Assembly (NCBI RefSeq): GCF_001666835.1
Contig: NZ_LZJF01000056.1
Location: 1 to 64,000 of the forward strand
DNA from: Mycobacterium sp. E3251
GTDB taxonomy: Bacteria > Actinomycetota > Actinomycetes > Mycobacteriales > Mycobacteriaceae
Direction of reading: 5' to 3'
DNA: 64,000 nucleotides
The first letter of the stretch is position 1; every line of letters starts with the position of its first letter. Shown one piece after another: positions 1-9,229 of the stretch. The notes below the pieces were generated by a model. That model ran no database searches and was not told the DNA's origin. It was given only the letters and a program-made list of their open reading frames with translations. Position numbers and translations under genes: made by a program.

Positions 1-49
1 CACCGTGGTGTGCGGGCCCTTATCGTTTCGAATGCCTTGCGGCCCCGGC

Positions 50-1384
50 TTATCCGGCCACCGGCGAACGCGGGATGAGCGAGGGGCGGAACCCGATGCG
101 GTGAACCGCGCCGTCGGACTCGCGGCCGACCATGGCGCCCAACGGCAGCTTGGAAAGGCCGGTTGCCGACGACGGCGTCGTCGCGGCGCCCCACCCAGCC
201 GGCGCCGTGCTGGCGTCGAGCGCGGCGGGGAGCGGCGTCACCGATGACACCGTGTCGGCCCAACTCGGCGGCACCGACAGGGTCCCCAGCGAGGCCGCCT
301 GGCCCACGCCCGCCGACGCGCCTTCGCCCAGCCCGCCGATCGGACCGAGGGCCCCAAGGCCACCCATGTTCCCCAGCCCTGCCAAGCCCTCGGCACCCGC
401 GGCGCCCTCAATCGAGTTCACACCGGCGAAGTCCAGCGACAGCCCGTACAGGTCGATCCCGATCCCGCCGCCGTCGGCGCCCAGACCGGCACCGTCGGCG
501 CCCAGGCCGGCCACATCGGAGGCCAGCCCGGCCGTGTCGGCTGCGCCGGAGCCACCACCGAGGGCCGCCGCCAGGCCGGACGCGGTGCCCAGGCCGGCGT
601 TCGCGGTCTTGGTGGCGCCCTTGCTCGTACCGGTCAGGCTGGACAGCGCGCTGAGCGGGGCGGACGCCCCCGACGACCCAAGCGACGCCCCGGTACCCAT
701 CGCGGCCTGCGACATACCGGAAGTCGATCCCGGGGCCGACAGGCTCTGCAGCGCCTGCGGCACCGAAGACATCAGGTGCGCCGAAGTCGTCTGGGCGGTG
801 CTGCCGGCGTGGGTGCCCATCGCCTGGGTCATGGCGGCGGCTTGGCCGGCCACCCCGCCGGGATTGGTCGTCCGGGGCGGCGGCGCGAACGTGCTGAAGG
901 CCGCGGCGGACGCCGAGCTGGCGGCGTAGGTGTACATGGCGGTGGCGTCCTGGGCCCACATTTCGCTGTACTCGGCCTCGGTGGCCATGATCGCCGGCGT
1001 GTTCTGCCCGAGGAGATTGGTGGCGATCAACGCCGTGAGCCGAGCCCGGTTGGCAGCGATGAGCGGCGGCGGCACCGTCATCGCGTACGCAGCTTCGTAG
1101 GCCGTGGCAGCGGCGGTGGCCTGGACCGCCGACTGCTCGCACAGCTCGGCGGTGGTCCGCAGCCACACCACGTACGGCGCGACCGCGGCGGCCATCGACG
1201 TCGACGTCGGGCCCGCCCACTCCTGCGTCAGGGTCGTGACCACCGATTCATATCCGCCGGCGGCCGAGTTCAACTCGAGGGCCAGTGAATCCCATCCCGC
1301 CGAGGCGGCCAGCAGCGTTGCGGGCCCGGGCCCCACATACATCCGACCGGAGTTGACTTCCGGCGGCAACGCGCCAAAATCCAT
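50..1384 (-). CDS. PPE family protein, PPE-SVP subgroup
   Basis: The 444-aa product opens with [20 protein letters not shown], the canonical PPE start with its Pro-Pro-Glu at residues 7-9. The roughly 180-residue helical PPE domain follows, including the QEWAGPTS turn with the conserved Trp. The C-terminal half is Ala/Gly/Ser-rich and carries the SVP-type motif [12 protein letters not shown] near residue 370. PPE proteins pair with PE partners and are exported by type VII (ESX) secretion; no PE gene is visible beside this one, though its 3' flank is at the window edge. The ATG at 1384 is the only start that preserves the PPE N-terminus. The specific cargo role is unknown. Confidence 0.95.
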   Translation of the reverse strand: MDFGALPPEVNSGRMYVGPGPATLLAASAGWDSLALELNSAAGGYESVVTTLTQEWAGPTSTSMAAAVAPYVVWLRTTAELCEQSAVQATAAATAYEAAYAMTVPPPLIAANRARLTALIATNLLGQNTPAIMATEAEYSEMWAQDATAMYTYAASSASAAAFSTFAPPPRTTNPGGVAGQAAAMTQAMGTHAGSTAQTTSAHLMSSVPQALQSLSAPGSTSGMSQAAMGTGASLGSSGASAPLSALSSLTGTSKGATKTANAGLGTASGLAAALGGGSGAADTAGLASDVAGLGADGAGLGADGGGIGIDLYGLSLDFAGVNSIEGAAGAEGLAGLGNMGGLGALGPIGGLGEGASAGVGQAASLGTLSVPPSWADTVSSVTPLPAALDASTAPAGWGAATTPSSATGLSKLPLGAMVGRESDGAVHRIGFRPSLIPRSPVAG

Positions 1385-1811
1385 TACTTTCCTTTAACTG
1401 GTTGAGTTTGCCGAAGCGGCGGCCGCGGGCATTGAGCCCACGAGGCCGAGCTACGAAAAGCGTTCCAAGCGGCCAATTTTGGTAACGCGAGTCAGGACTC
1501 CGTCGTCCCCCGCATCGAGGCTACGCATTCAGCTGTCACCACATTCGGCGAAATGCAGCGCTTTGCAAATAAATCAAACCCGTTCTCGCGCGGGCGGTCT
1601 TGTACATATCCCCTGGAATTGCGTGGCAGATCAAACCAACGGCTGTGCTAGCCCCGCTCCTTTGGCAAACCACCTCGTAAACACGGCGCCGGATGCGACT
1701 CATATAAAACTCATATTTGAGCGCCTTCGCGGTGACTTGTCCCGCACCCACATTTGAGTGCCCTATGAACTCCGTGACAGTCAGGTGTGTGCCTTGCCAG
1801 AATGTAGGAAC
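1385..1811. other. Intergenic region between divergent PPE and trcR
   Basis: This 427-bp stretch lies between the PPE start and the preferred trcR start. No ORF here looks coding. It is AT-rich relative to its surroundings near 1540-1720. The only clear structure is an 11-bp direct repeat at 1698-1715, listed separately. The promoters of both divergent genes should lie here; I could not place a confident -10/-35 pair. Confidence 0.6.
1698..1715 (+). promoter_or_regulatory. Candidate TrcR box: two ACTCATA direct repeats, 11-bp period
   Basis: ACTCATA at 1698-1704 recurs exactly at 1709-1715, one helical turn apart, inside an AT-rich patch about 100 bp upstream of trcR. OmpR/PhoB-family response regulators typically bind tandem direct repeats with this spacing, and M. 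tuberculosis TrcR is reported to bind an AT-rich element in its own promoter. The assignment to TrcR is inference. Confidence 0.45.
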
Positions 1812-2585
1812 ATGACCGCAATGTCGGGCTACGCGGGCGGCCAGCGCCCTCGCCAGGCCATCCTCGGGCAGCTGCCCAGGATTTACCGTGCCGATGGATC
1901 GCCGATCAGGGTCCTGCTGGTCGATGACGAGCCGGCGCTGACCAACCTGGTGAAGATGGCGCTGCACTATGAAGGATGGGTTGTCGACATCGCCCACAAT
2001 GGCCGCGAGGCCCTCGCCAAGTTCGACAAGGTCAGTCCCGACGTGCTGGTGCTCGACATCATGCTTCCCGACGTGGACGGGCTGCGAATCCTGGAACGCG
2101 TCCGCCAGTCCGACGCTTACACTCCGACGCTCTTCCTCACCGCGCGGGACTCGGTCATGGATCGGGTCACGGGTCTGACCGCCGGCGCCGACGACTACAT
2201 GACCAAACCGTTCAGCCTCGAGGAGCTGGTCGCCCGGCTACGCGGGTTGCTGCGCCGTTCCGGCCAGCAGTCGCCCCCGGCCGCCGAGACCCTCAAAGTC
2301 GGCGACCTGAGGCTCGACACCGCGAGCCGCGAAGTGACCCGCGACGGCACACAGATATCGCTTTCCTCGACCGAGTTCGAACTGCTGCGCTTCCTCATGC
2401 GCAATCCCCGCCGCGCGCTGAGCCGTACCGAGATCCTCGACCGCGTCTGGAACTACGACTTCGCCGGGCGCACCAGCATCGTCGATCTCTACATCTCGTA
2501 TCTGAGAAAGAAGATCGATTCCGGGCGCGAACCGATGATTCACACCGTGCGCGGCGTTGGATACATGCTGCGGCCCCCGGAATGA
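1812..2585 (+). CDS. trcR: Response regulator TrcR
   Basis: OmpR-family DNA-binding response regulator, 257 aa. The receiver domain begins with VLLVDDEPAL; the phospho-acceptor is Asp82 in VLVLDIMLPD and the conserved Lys is in MTKPFSLEEL. The winged-helix effector domain fills the last 100 residues and ends VRGVGYMLRPPE. The ATG at 1812 is chosen because it places the acceptor Asp at position 82, the number I recall for M. tuberculosis TrcR. A GTG at 1758 would add 18 residues, and an ATG at 1821 is better spaced from the AGGAA at 1806-1810. trcS overlaps its stop codon, so the pair is translationally coupled. Confidence 0.93.
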   Translation: MTAMSGYAGGQRPRQAILGQLPRIYRADGSPIRVLLVDDEPALTNLVKMALHYEGWVVDIAHNGREALAKFDKVSPDVLVLDIMLPDVDGLRILERVRQSDAYTPTLFLTARDSVMDRVTGLTAGADDYMTKPFSLEELVARLRGLLRRSGQQSPPAAETLKVGDLRLDTASREVTRDGTQISLSSTEFELLRFLMRNPRRALSRTEILDRVWNYDFAGRTSIVDLYISYLRKKIDSGREPMIHTVRGVGYMLRPPE

Positions 2586-4108
2586 GCCGAGACCGGGACG
2601 CCATGTCCGGGGACCTTCCGCGGTGGCTGCCCCGATCGTTACGCCGACAGCTGCTCTTGGGCGTATTGGCAGTTGTCAGCGTGGTGTTGATGACGGTCGG
2701 GATCGTGTCCGTGCTGAGCCTGCGCGGCTATGTCACCGCGATGAGCGACGCCGACGTCGCTGAGTCTTTGGACGCGTTGGGCCACTCGTACACGAAATAC
2801 GTTAGGGGCGAACAGGACCCGGCTGGCGAGGCCAAGCCACTGACGGAGGCGATGCTGCAGTTCACCGATCAGACGCCGGGAAATTTGATAGTGGTGCTGC
2901 ACAACGGCACCGCGATCGGGTCGGCCGTCTTCTCGGAGGCCGAAGCACGGCCCGCGCCCGCCGACGTGGTCCGCAACATCGAAGCGCAGTCGTGGGCAAA
3001 CGGCCCGCCGCGAACCGAAAACCTGGGCAGCCTGGGCTTCTATCGGCTCAAGAGCCACGTCGATGGATCGGATGTGCTGGTCGCCGGGGTGTCGCTGAAC
3101 CTCGCCGACCGAATCATCGCCCGCAAACAGGTCACCACCACCCTGCTCATCGCGGCGGCGTTGGCGGTCACCGCGGGCCTCACCTTCTGGGTCGTCGGCT
3201 ACACCCTGCGACCGTTGCGCCGGCTGGCCGGTATCGCCGCGGAAGTCGCCGCCATGCCGCTGACCGACGACGACCACCGAATCAGCGTCCGGGTACGGCC
3301 GAAGGACACCAACCAGCAGAACGAGGTCGGCATCGTCGGCCACACCTTGAACCGGTTGCTGGACAACGTCGATAGTGCGCTGGCGCAGCGCGCCGAATCC
3401 GACCTGCGGATGCGGCAATTCATCACCGACGCCAGCCACGAGCTGCGGACCCCGCTCGCGGCGATTCAGGGGTACGCCGAACTCACCCGCCAAGACAGCT
3501 CGGAACTGCCGCCGACCACCGAATACGCGCTGGCACGCATCGAATCCGAAGCCCGGCGCATGACGCTGCTTGTCGACGAGCTGCTACTGCTCTCCCGCCT
3601 GGGCGAAGGACAAGACCTGCAAAGCGAGGACGTCGACCTTGCCGACTTGGTCGTCAACGCCGTGAACGACGCGGCGGTCGCGGCGCCTACGCACCATTGG
3701 GTCAAAGACCTTCCCGACGAGCCCGTGTGGGTCCGCGGGGATCAGGCGCGGCTGCATCAGCTGGTCAGCAACCTGCTCCACAACGCCAGGGTGCACACCC
3801 CGCCAGGGGTCACCGTCACGACCGGGATCACCTGCCACCGTGACGGGCCCGAGGCGCCGTACGTGGAACTGACCGTCGCCGACGACGGCCCAGGCATCGA
3901 CTCGGACCTTCTCCCCCGCTTGTTCGAACGGTTCGCCCGGGCGGACAACTCCAGGCTCAACAGCTCGGGCACCGGGCTCGGCCTGGCCATCGTCAATTCG
4001 ATCGTCAAGGCCCACCACGGCTCGGTCACCGCCGAATCCAGCGAGGACACAACGGTTTTCCGGGTCCGGATCCCGATGATCGACGGCCCGGGCGCCGAGA
4101 CCGGATAG
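2582..4108 (+). CDS. trcS: Sensor histidine kinase TrcS
   Basis: Membrane sensor kinase of 508 aa, partner of TrcR. A first membrane helix lies at about residues 22-50 (LLLGVLAVVSVVLMTVGIVS), an extracytoplasmic sensor domain follows, and a second helix lies near 185-205. Then come HAMP, the dimerisation domain with the H-box DASHELRTPL (phospho-acceptor His286) and a HATPase domain with VSNLLHNARVH (N box), DDGPGIDS (G1) and GTGLGLAIV (G2). The length matches the M. tuberculosis protein. The ATG overlaps the trcR TGA in an ATGA arrangement. The signal sensed is not evident. Confidence 0.93.
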   Translation: MSRDRDAMSGDLPRWLPRSLRRQLLLGVLAVVSVVLMTVGIVSVLSLRGYVTAMSDADVAESLDALGHSYTKYVRGEQDPAGEAKPLTEAMLQFTDQTPGNLIVVLHNGTAIGSAVFSEAEARPAPADVVRNIEAQSWANGPPRTENLGSLGFYRLKSHVDGSDVLVAGVSLNLADRIIARKQVTTTLLIAAALAVTAGLTFWVVGYTLRPLRRLAGIAAEVAAMPLTDDDHRISVRVRPKDTNQQNEVGIVGHTLNRLLDNVDSALAQRAESDLRMRQFITDASHELRTPLAAIQGYAELTRQDSSELPPTTEYALARIESEARRMTLLVDELLLLSRLGEGQDLQSEDVDLADLVVNAVNDAAVAAPTHHWVKDLPDEPVWVRGDQARLHQLVSNLLHNARVHTPPGVTVTTGITCHRDGPEAPYVELTVADDGPGIDSDLLPRLFERFARADNSRLNSSGTGLGLAIVNSIVKAHHGSVTAESSEDTTVFRVRIPMIDGPGAETG

Positions 4109-4135
4109 TCGCACGGATTTACGCGCGCGGCCAGG

Positions 4136-4178
4136 CGTTAAGAAACCGTAAAGGCGCCCCGCGACGCCGTTAGGAAAG
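4136..4178. promoter_or_regulatory. Candidate direct-repeat regulator site upstream of the kdp operon
   Basis: CGTTAAGAAAC (4136-4146) and CGTTAGGAAAG (4168-4178) are direct repeats with 9 of 11 identities, spaced 32 bp (about three helical turns), roughly 130-170 bp upstream of the first kdp gene. Such an arrangement suits an OmpR-family regulator such as KdpE or TrcR; the binding assignment is inference. The second copy recurs exactly at 22088-22098. Confidence 0.35.
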
Positions 4179-4305
4179 TGTCAACCAAAGGCCCTAGCCC
4201 CGCGGCGCCAACTAATTTCAAGCTGAATTCGCCTCCGAGATAGCGCCGTGGCTGCCTCGACGAGGCCTTTTCGTATGCACGTGAGCGGGGCGGAACGGAG
4301 ACAAG

Positions 4306-4389
4306 ATGGGCGTGTTGGTGTACATCGTGCTCACGATGGCGATTTTCGCCGTACTGGGCGTGGTGCAGAAGTTGGTCGAGCGGCTGTGA
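4306..4389 (+). CDS. 27-aa membrane peptide preceding kdpF
   Basis: The ORF reads [20 protein letters not shown] followed by QKLVERL and a stop. It has a GGAG Shine-Dalgarno at 4297-4300, five bases before the ATG. It is a single hydrophobic helix with a short basic tail, as expected of a small membrane subunit. Its TGA overlaps the kdpF GTG (GTGA), so the two are translationally coupled. It is distinct from KdpF, which is the next gene. It could be an extra Kdp-associated peptide or a coupling leader; the function is unknown. It is short enough that automated annotation would usually miss it. Confidence 0.7.
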   Translation: MGVLVYIVLTMAIFAVLGVVQKLVERL

Positions 4390-4475
4390 GCTACGAAAAC
4401 ATCGTCGGTTTAGCCCTTTCCGTCCTTCTCGCGCTGTTTCTCGGGTGCGCGTTGCTGTTCCCGGAGAGGTTCTAG
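4386..4475 (+). CDS. kdpF: K+-transporting ATPase subunit KdpF
   Basis: A 29-aa single-helix peptide, [20 protein letters not shown] ending in FPERF, matches the KdpF signature (NIVGL...LLFPE.F). KdpF stabilises the KdpABC complex in the membrane. It starts with GTG inside the stop of the upstream 27-aa ORF. Its TAG shares one base with the kdpA GTG, so the whole 5' end of the operon is translationally chained. Confidence 0.85.
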   Translation: MSYENIVGLALSVLLALFLGCALLFPERF

Positions 4476-6145
4476 TGGGCACAACGACAGCGGGAGTCAT
4501 CTTCCTCATCGTTCTCGTCGCCGCGCTGGCCGTCGTGCATGTGCCGTTGGGCGACTACATGTTCCGGGTGTACACGTCGGAGAAGGACAGTTACGTCGAG
4601 CGGCTCATCTACCGCCTGATCGGTGTTGATTCCCGCTCGGAGCAAACGTGGGGCGCCTACGCCCGGAGCGTCTTGGCCTTCTCGTCGGTCAGCATCCTCT
4701 TCCTGTTCTTCTTCCAGCTCGTCCAGGGCAAACTGCCCTTGCACCTGCATGACCCGGCCACGCAAATGACTCCTGGGCTGGCATGGAACACGGCGGTGAG
4801 CTTCGTCACCAACACCAACTGGCAGGCCTACTCGGGTGAGTCGACCCAGGGCCATCTCGTGCAGATGGCCGGGCTCGCGGTGCAGAACTTTGTGTCGGCG
4901 GCCGTCGGCATGGCGGTGGCGATCGCGCTGGTGCGCGGGTTCGCGCGCAAGCGCACCGGCGAGCTGGGGAACTTCTGGGTCGACCTGGTGCGCGGCACGC
5001 TGCGGATTCTGCTGCCCATCGCGACCCTGGGCGCGCTCCTCCTGGTCGCGGGTGGCGCGATTCAAAACTTCCACTTGAACGACCAGGTGGTCACCGCACT
5101 CAACAGGGCGCAGCAGACGATCACCGGCGGCCCGGTGGCCAGCCAGGAAGCCATCAAGGAGCTGGGCACCAATGGCGGCGGCTTCTACAACGCGAATTCC
5201 GCCCACCCGTTTGAGAACCCGACCGCCTGGACCAACTGGCTGGAGATCTTCTTATTGCTGGTCATCAGCTTCTCGCTGCCCCGCACGTTCGGGCGCATGG
5301 TGGGCAGCAAGAAGCAGGGGTATGCGATCGCATCGGTCATGGCTTCGCTGTGCGCGATCAGCATGACGTTCATGATGTGGTTCCAGCTGCGGCACCACGG
5401 CACGGTGCCGACCGCGGTCGGCTCGGCGATGGAGGGGGTCGAGCAACGCTTCGGCGTCGCCAACTCCGCGGTGTTCGCTGACTCGACGACGCTTACCTCC
5501 ACCGGCGCGGTCGACTCCTTCCACGATTCCTACACCAGCCTCGGCGGCATGATGACCATGTTCAACATGCAGCTCGGCGAGGTCGCGCCCGGCGGCACCG
5601 GGTCCGGCCTCTACGGCATGCTGATCCTGGCGGTGATCACCGTGTTCGTCGCGGGCCTGATGGTCGGCCGCACCCCCGAGTATCTCGGCAAGAAGATCAA
5701 TCCCCGCGAAATCAAGCTTGCGGCAAGCTATTTCCTGGTCACCCCGCTGATCGTGCTGACCGGAACCGCGATCGCGATGGCGCTACCCGGCGAACGTGCC
5801 GGCATGCTGAACTCCGGGCCGCACGGGCTGTCGGAAGTCCTGTACGCGTTCACCTCCGCGGCCAACAACAACGGGTCGGCTTTCGCCGGAATCAGCGTCA
5901 ACACCACCTGGTACAACACCGCCCTCGGACTGGCCATGGTTTTCGGCAGGTTCCTGCCGATCGTGCTCGTGCTCGCGCTGGCCGGTTCGCTTGCCAGGCA
6001 AGGCCAAACCCCGGAATCGGCCGGGACGCTGCCCACCCACCGGCCACAATTCGTGGGAATGGTCGCCGGGGTGACCCTGATTCTTGTCGCCCTTACTTTC
6101 CTGCCCATGCTGGCGCTCGGGCCTCTCGCCGAAGGAATCCACTGA
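4475..6145 (+). CDS. kdpA: K+-transporting ATPase, channel-like subunit KdpA
   Basis: KdpA forms the K+-selective pore of the high-affinity KdpFABC pump. The 556-aa product has about ten membrane helices and the four pore-loop signatures: [31 protein letters not shown], a degenerate third near [11 protein letters not shown], and [12 protein letters not shown]. It also carries [15 protein letters not shown]. The GTG start at 4475 overlaps the kdpF stop by one base and is preceded by GGAGAGG. The N-terminal 60 residues look quite different from my recollection of M. tuberculosis KdpA, which fits the operon-organisation difference noted in the findings. Confidence 0.95.
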   Translation: MGTTTAGVIFLIVLVAALAVVHVPLGDYMFRVYTSEKDSYVERLIYRLIGVDSRSEQTWGAYARSVLAFSSVSILFLFFFQLVQGKLPLHLHDPATQMTPGLAWNTAVSFVTNTNWQAYSGESTQGHLVQMAGLAVQNFVSAAVGMAVAIALVRGFARKRTGELGNFWVDLVRGTLRILLPIATLGALLLVAGGAIQNFHLNDQVVTALNRAQQTITGGPVASQEAIKELGTNGGGFYNANSAHPFENPTAWTNWLEIFLLLVISFSLPRTFGRMVGSKKQGYAIASVMASLCAISMTFMMWFQLRHHGTVPTAVGSAMEGVEQRFGVANSAVFADSTTLTSTGAVDSFHDSYTSLGGMMTMFNMQLGEVAPGGTGSGLYGMLILAVITVFVAGLMVGRTPEYLGKKINPREIKLAASYFLVTPLIVLTGTAIAMALPGERAGMLNSGPHGLSEVLYAFTSAANNNGSAFAGISVNTTWYNTALGLAMVFGRFLPIVLVLALAGSLARQGQTPESAGTLPTHRPQFVGMVAGVTLILVALTFLPMLALGPLAEGIH

Positions 6146-8295
6146 TGACCGCCTCCACCATCGATACGGCCGAGGAGACCCAGTCGACGGAGCACACAAG
6201 CACCAAACGGGTGCAGGGCGGCCTGCTCGACCCGAAGATGCTGTGGAAGTCGACGCCCGACGCGCTGCGCAAACTCGACCCGCGTACCCTATGGCGCAAC
6301 CCGGTGATGTTCATCGTCGAGATCGGGGCCACCTGGAGCACCGTGCTCGCGATCATCAACCCGACCTGGTTCGCGTGGTTGATCGTGGTCTGGCTGTGGC
6401 TCACCGTGCTGTTCGCGAACCTCGCGGAGGCGGTGGCCGAAGGCCGCGGCAAGGCTCAGGCCGAAACGTTGCGCCGAGCCAAGAGTCACACATTGGCGCG
6501 ACGACTGAAGGACTGGAGGCCGGGCGCGCCGGTTACCGAGGAAGAGGTCGCGGCGCCGCTGCTGCAGCAGGGCGACGTCGTCGTGGTCGAAGCCGGCCAG
6601 GTGATACCGGGTGACGGTGATGTGGTCGAAGGCATTGCCTCCGTGGATGAATCGGCGATCACCGGTGAGTCCGCGCCGGTGATCCGCGAGTCCGGTGGTG
6701 ACCGCTCGGCGGTTACCGGCGGAACCACCGTGCTCAGTGACCGCATCGTCGTGCGGATCACCCAGAAGCCCGGGGAGAGCTTCATCGACCGGATGATCGC
6801 GCTCGTCGAGGGCGCCAACCGGCAGAAGACTCCCAACGAAATCGCGCTCAACATCCTGTTGGCCGCGTTGACGATCATCTTCGTCTTCGCCGTCGCCACC
6901 CTGCAGCCGCTGGCGATCTACTCGAAAATGAACAATCCAGGAGTTCCAGACACGCAGGCGCTCAACGCAAACGGCGTCACCGGAATCGTCATGGTGTCGC
7001 TGCTGGTGTGCCTGATCCCGACGACCATCGGCGCATTGCTGTCGGCGATCGGCATCGCCGGCATGGACCGGCTGGTGCAGCGCAACGTGCTCGCCATGTC
7101 TGGGCGCGCGGTCGAGGCCGCGGGCGACGTCAACACGTTGCTGCTCGACAAGACGGGGACCATCACGCTGGGCAACCGGCAGGCCGCCGCCTTCGTCCCC
7201 CTCGACGGAGTCACCAATGAGCAAATGGCCGACGCCGCCCAGTTGTCCAGCCTCGCCGACGAAACACCCGAGGGACGCTCGATTGTCGTATACGCCAAGC
7301 AGCACTTCGGGCTGCGCGCCCGCACGCCGGGTGAACTCTCGCACGCCCAGTGGGTGGCCTTCTCGGCCACCACCCGCATGTCGGGTGTCGACCTTAACGG
7401 GCACCTGTTACGCAAGGGCGCGGCCAGTTCCGTTTCCGAATGGGTACGCGGACAAGGCGGCGACGTGCCCCACCAGCTCGGCGAGATCGTCGACGGCATT
7501 TCCGCCGCCGGCGGCACCCCGCTGGTGGTCGGCGAGAGCCGGGATGGCGATGCGGCGGTGCTGGGCGTCATCCACCTCAAAGACGTCGTCAAGCAGGGCA
7601 TGCGTGATCGGTTCGACGAGATGCGCAAGATGGGCATCCGGACGGTGATGATCACCGGCGATAACCCGTTGACCGCCAAAGCGATTGCCGACGAGGCCGG
7701 CGTCGACGACTTCCTCGCCGAGGCCACGCCCGAGGACAAGCTCGCATTGATCAAGCGGGAGCAGGAGGGCGGCAAGCTCGTCGCCATGACCGGCGACGGC
7801 ACCAACGATGCGCCCGCACTGGCTCAGGCCGACGTGGGCGTGGCGATGAACACCGGAACGTCGGCCGCAAAAGAGGCCGGCAACATGGTCGACCTCGATT
7901 CCGACCCCACCAAGCTCATCGAGATCGTCGAGATCGGCAAGCAGCTGCTGATCACCCGCGGCGCATTGACCACCTTCTCGATCGCCAACGACATCGCAAA
8001 GTATTTCGCGATCATCCCGGCCATGTTCGTCGCCCTCTTCCCCGGGCTGGACACGATCAACATCATGCGACTACACAGCCCCGAGTCGGCGATCCTGTCG
8101 GCGGTGATCTTCAACGCGCTCGTGATCGTGGCGCTGATCCCGCTGTCGCTGCGCGGCGTGCGCTACACACCGAGCAGCGCGTCAAAGCTGTTGAGCCGCA
8201 ATCTATATATCTACGGCCTGGGCGGCATCGTCGCCCCGTTCGTCGGAATCAAGTTGATCGACCTGATCGTCCAATTCGTCCCGGGGATGTCCTGA
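6145..8295 (+). CDS. kdpB: K+-transporting ATPase, ATP-hydrolysing subunit KdpB
   Basis: P-type ATPase of 716 aa that energises K+ transport through KdpA. The actuator loop has TGES ([10 protein letters not shown]). The phosphorylation motif is [13 protein letters not shown] with Asp335. The hinge is [20 protein letters not shown], and the nucleotide-binding domain includes [16 protein letters not shown]. Seven or so membrane helices are visible, three in the last 120 residues. The ATG shares one base with the kdpA TGA. Confidence 0.97.
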   Translation: MTASTIDTAEETQSTEHTSTKRVQGGLLDPKMLWKSTPDALRKLDPRTLWRNPVMFIVEIGATWSTVLAIINPTWFAWLIVVWLWLTVLFANLAEAVAEGRGKAQAETLRRAKSHTLARRLKDWRPGAPVTEEEVAAPLLQQGDVVVVEAGQVIPGDGDVVEGIASVDESAITGESAPVIRESGGDRSAVTGGTTVLSDRIVVRITQKPGESFIDRMIALVEGANRQKTPNEIALNILLAALTIIFVFAVATLQPLAIYSKMNNPGVPDTQALNANGVTGIVMVSLLVCLIPTTIGALLSAIGIAGMDRLVQRNVLAMSGRAVEAAGDVNTLLLDKTGTITLGNRQAAAFVPLDGVTNEQMADAAQLSSLADETPEGRSIVVYAKQHFGLRARTPGELSHAQWVAFSATTRMSGVDLNGHLLRKGAASSVSEWVRGQGGDVPHQLGEIVDGISAAGGTPLVVGESRDGDAAVLGVIHLKDVVKQGMRDRFDEMRKMGIRTVMITGDNPLTAKAIADEAGVDDFLAEATPEDKLALIKREQEGGKLVAMTGDGTNDAPALAQADVGVAMNTGTSAAKEAGNMVDLDSDPTKLIEIVEIGKQLLITRGALTTFSIANDIAKYFAIIPAMFVALFPGLDTINIMRLHSPESAILSAVIFNALVIVALIPLSLRGVRYTPSSASKLLSRNLYIYGLGGIVAPFVGIKLIDLIVQFVPGMS

Positions 8296-8296
8296 C

Positions 8297-9217
8297 ATGA
8301 GCTTCTCGAATTTCGTCCGCATGCACTGGGCGGCCTTACGTACGCTGCTGGTGCTCACCGCGATCACCGGCATCGCCTACCCGCTGTTCGTCTGGCTGGT
8401 CGCGCAGATACCCGGGCTGCAGGACAAGGCCAACGGGTCGATCCTGACCGCCGAAGGGAAGCCGCTCGGCAGCCGGCTGATCGGTCAGCTGTTCACCGAC
8501 AAGGCCGGTAACCCGCTGCCCCAATACTTTCAGAGCCGGCCCTCGGCGGCCGGCAACGGCTACGACCCGTTGTCGTCGGGCGCGAGCAATCTCGGGCCGG
8601 AAAGCATCGTCGACACACCCGCCGATCCCGCCCAACTGGCGGCCGGCAAGTCCGCGTCGGATGCCGGATTCAAGCCGAGCCTGCTGACAACGGTCTGTTC
8701 ACGCAGCGCCGCAGTGGGCCGGCTCGAAGGGGTCGACGGTTCGCGGCCGTTCTGCACGGGCGGGGGCGTGGGTGCCGTCCTGTCGGTGATCGGACCCCGC
8801 GACGCCCGAGGGAACGTCGTCCATCCCACCCGGGTGGTCAGTGTCAACGAGCCGTGTCAGGCGGCGACGCCGTTCCTGGCGCTCTACGAGGGTGTGCGGG
8901 TCGAGTGCGCCAAGTACGGCGAGGACTACACGATCGGTCAGATCGTGCCCATCCGCGGCGCCGCACCCGCCAACCCGGCCGTGCCCGCCGACGCCGTCAC
9001 GGCCAGCGGCAGCGGCCTCGACCCCGCCATCTCACCGGCCTACGCCGATCTCCAGGTGGCCAGGGTCGCCAGGGCCCGCCATGTCAGCCCAGATCAGATA
9101 CGTGCGTTGTTGGCGCAGCATCGAAGCGGCCGCACCCTCGGGTTTTTCGGTGAGCCGTGCGTCAATGTGTTGCAACTCAACCTGGCACTCGATCACAAAT
9201 ATCCGGTCTCGAGCTAG
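8297..9217 (+). CDS. kdpC: K+-transporting ATPase subunit KdpC, enlarged by a Cys-containing insertion
   Basis: KdpC anchors and supports the KdpAB complex. At 306 aa it is far longer than the usual 190 or so. Residues 1-100 are standard: a single membrane helix near 14-36, then ANGSIL, YFQSRPSAAGNGYD and SGASNLGPE. Residues 231-300 are the standard C-terminus (DAVTASGSGLDPAISPAYA, LGFFGEPCVNVLQLNLALD). Between them, roughly 101-230, is an extra segment with Cys134, 153, 187 and 204; a fifth Cys is at 288. It lies outside the membrane in the KdpC topology, so disulfides are possible. One base separates it from the kdpB stop. Confidence 0.93.
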   Translation: MSFSNFVRMHWAALRTLLVLTAITGIAYPLFVWLVAQIPGLQDKANGSILTAEGKPLGSRLIGQLFTDKAGNPLPQYFQSRPSAAGNGYDPLSSGASNLGPESIVDTPADPAQLAAGKSASDAGFKPSLLTTVCSRSAAVGRLEGVDGSRPFCTGGGVGAVLSVIGPRDARGNVVHPTRVVSVNEPCQAATPFLALYEGVRVECAKYGEDYTIGQIVPIRGAAPANPAVPADAVTASGSGLDPAISPAYADLQVARVARARHVSPDQIRALLAQHRSGRTLGFFGEPCVNVLQLNLALDHKYPVSS

Positions 9218-9229
9218 GGCGATAGGGGG

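Noticed and set aside
1479..1757. 92-codon ORF between PPE and trcR
   Set aside because: No RBS, no recognisable motif, unlike coding composition; the region reads as regulatory.
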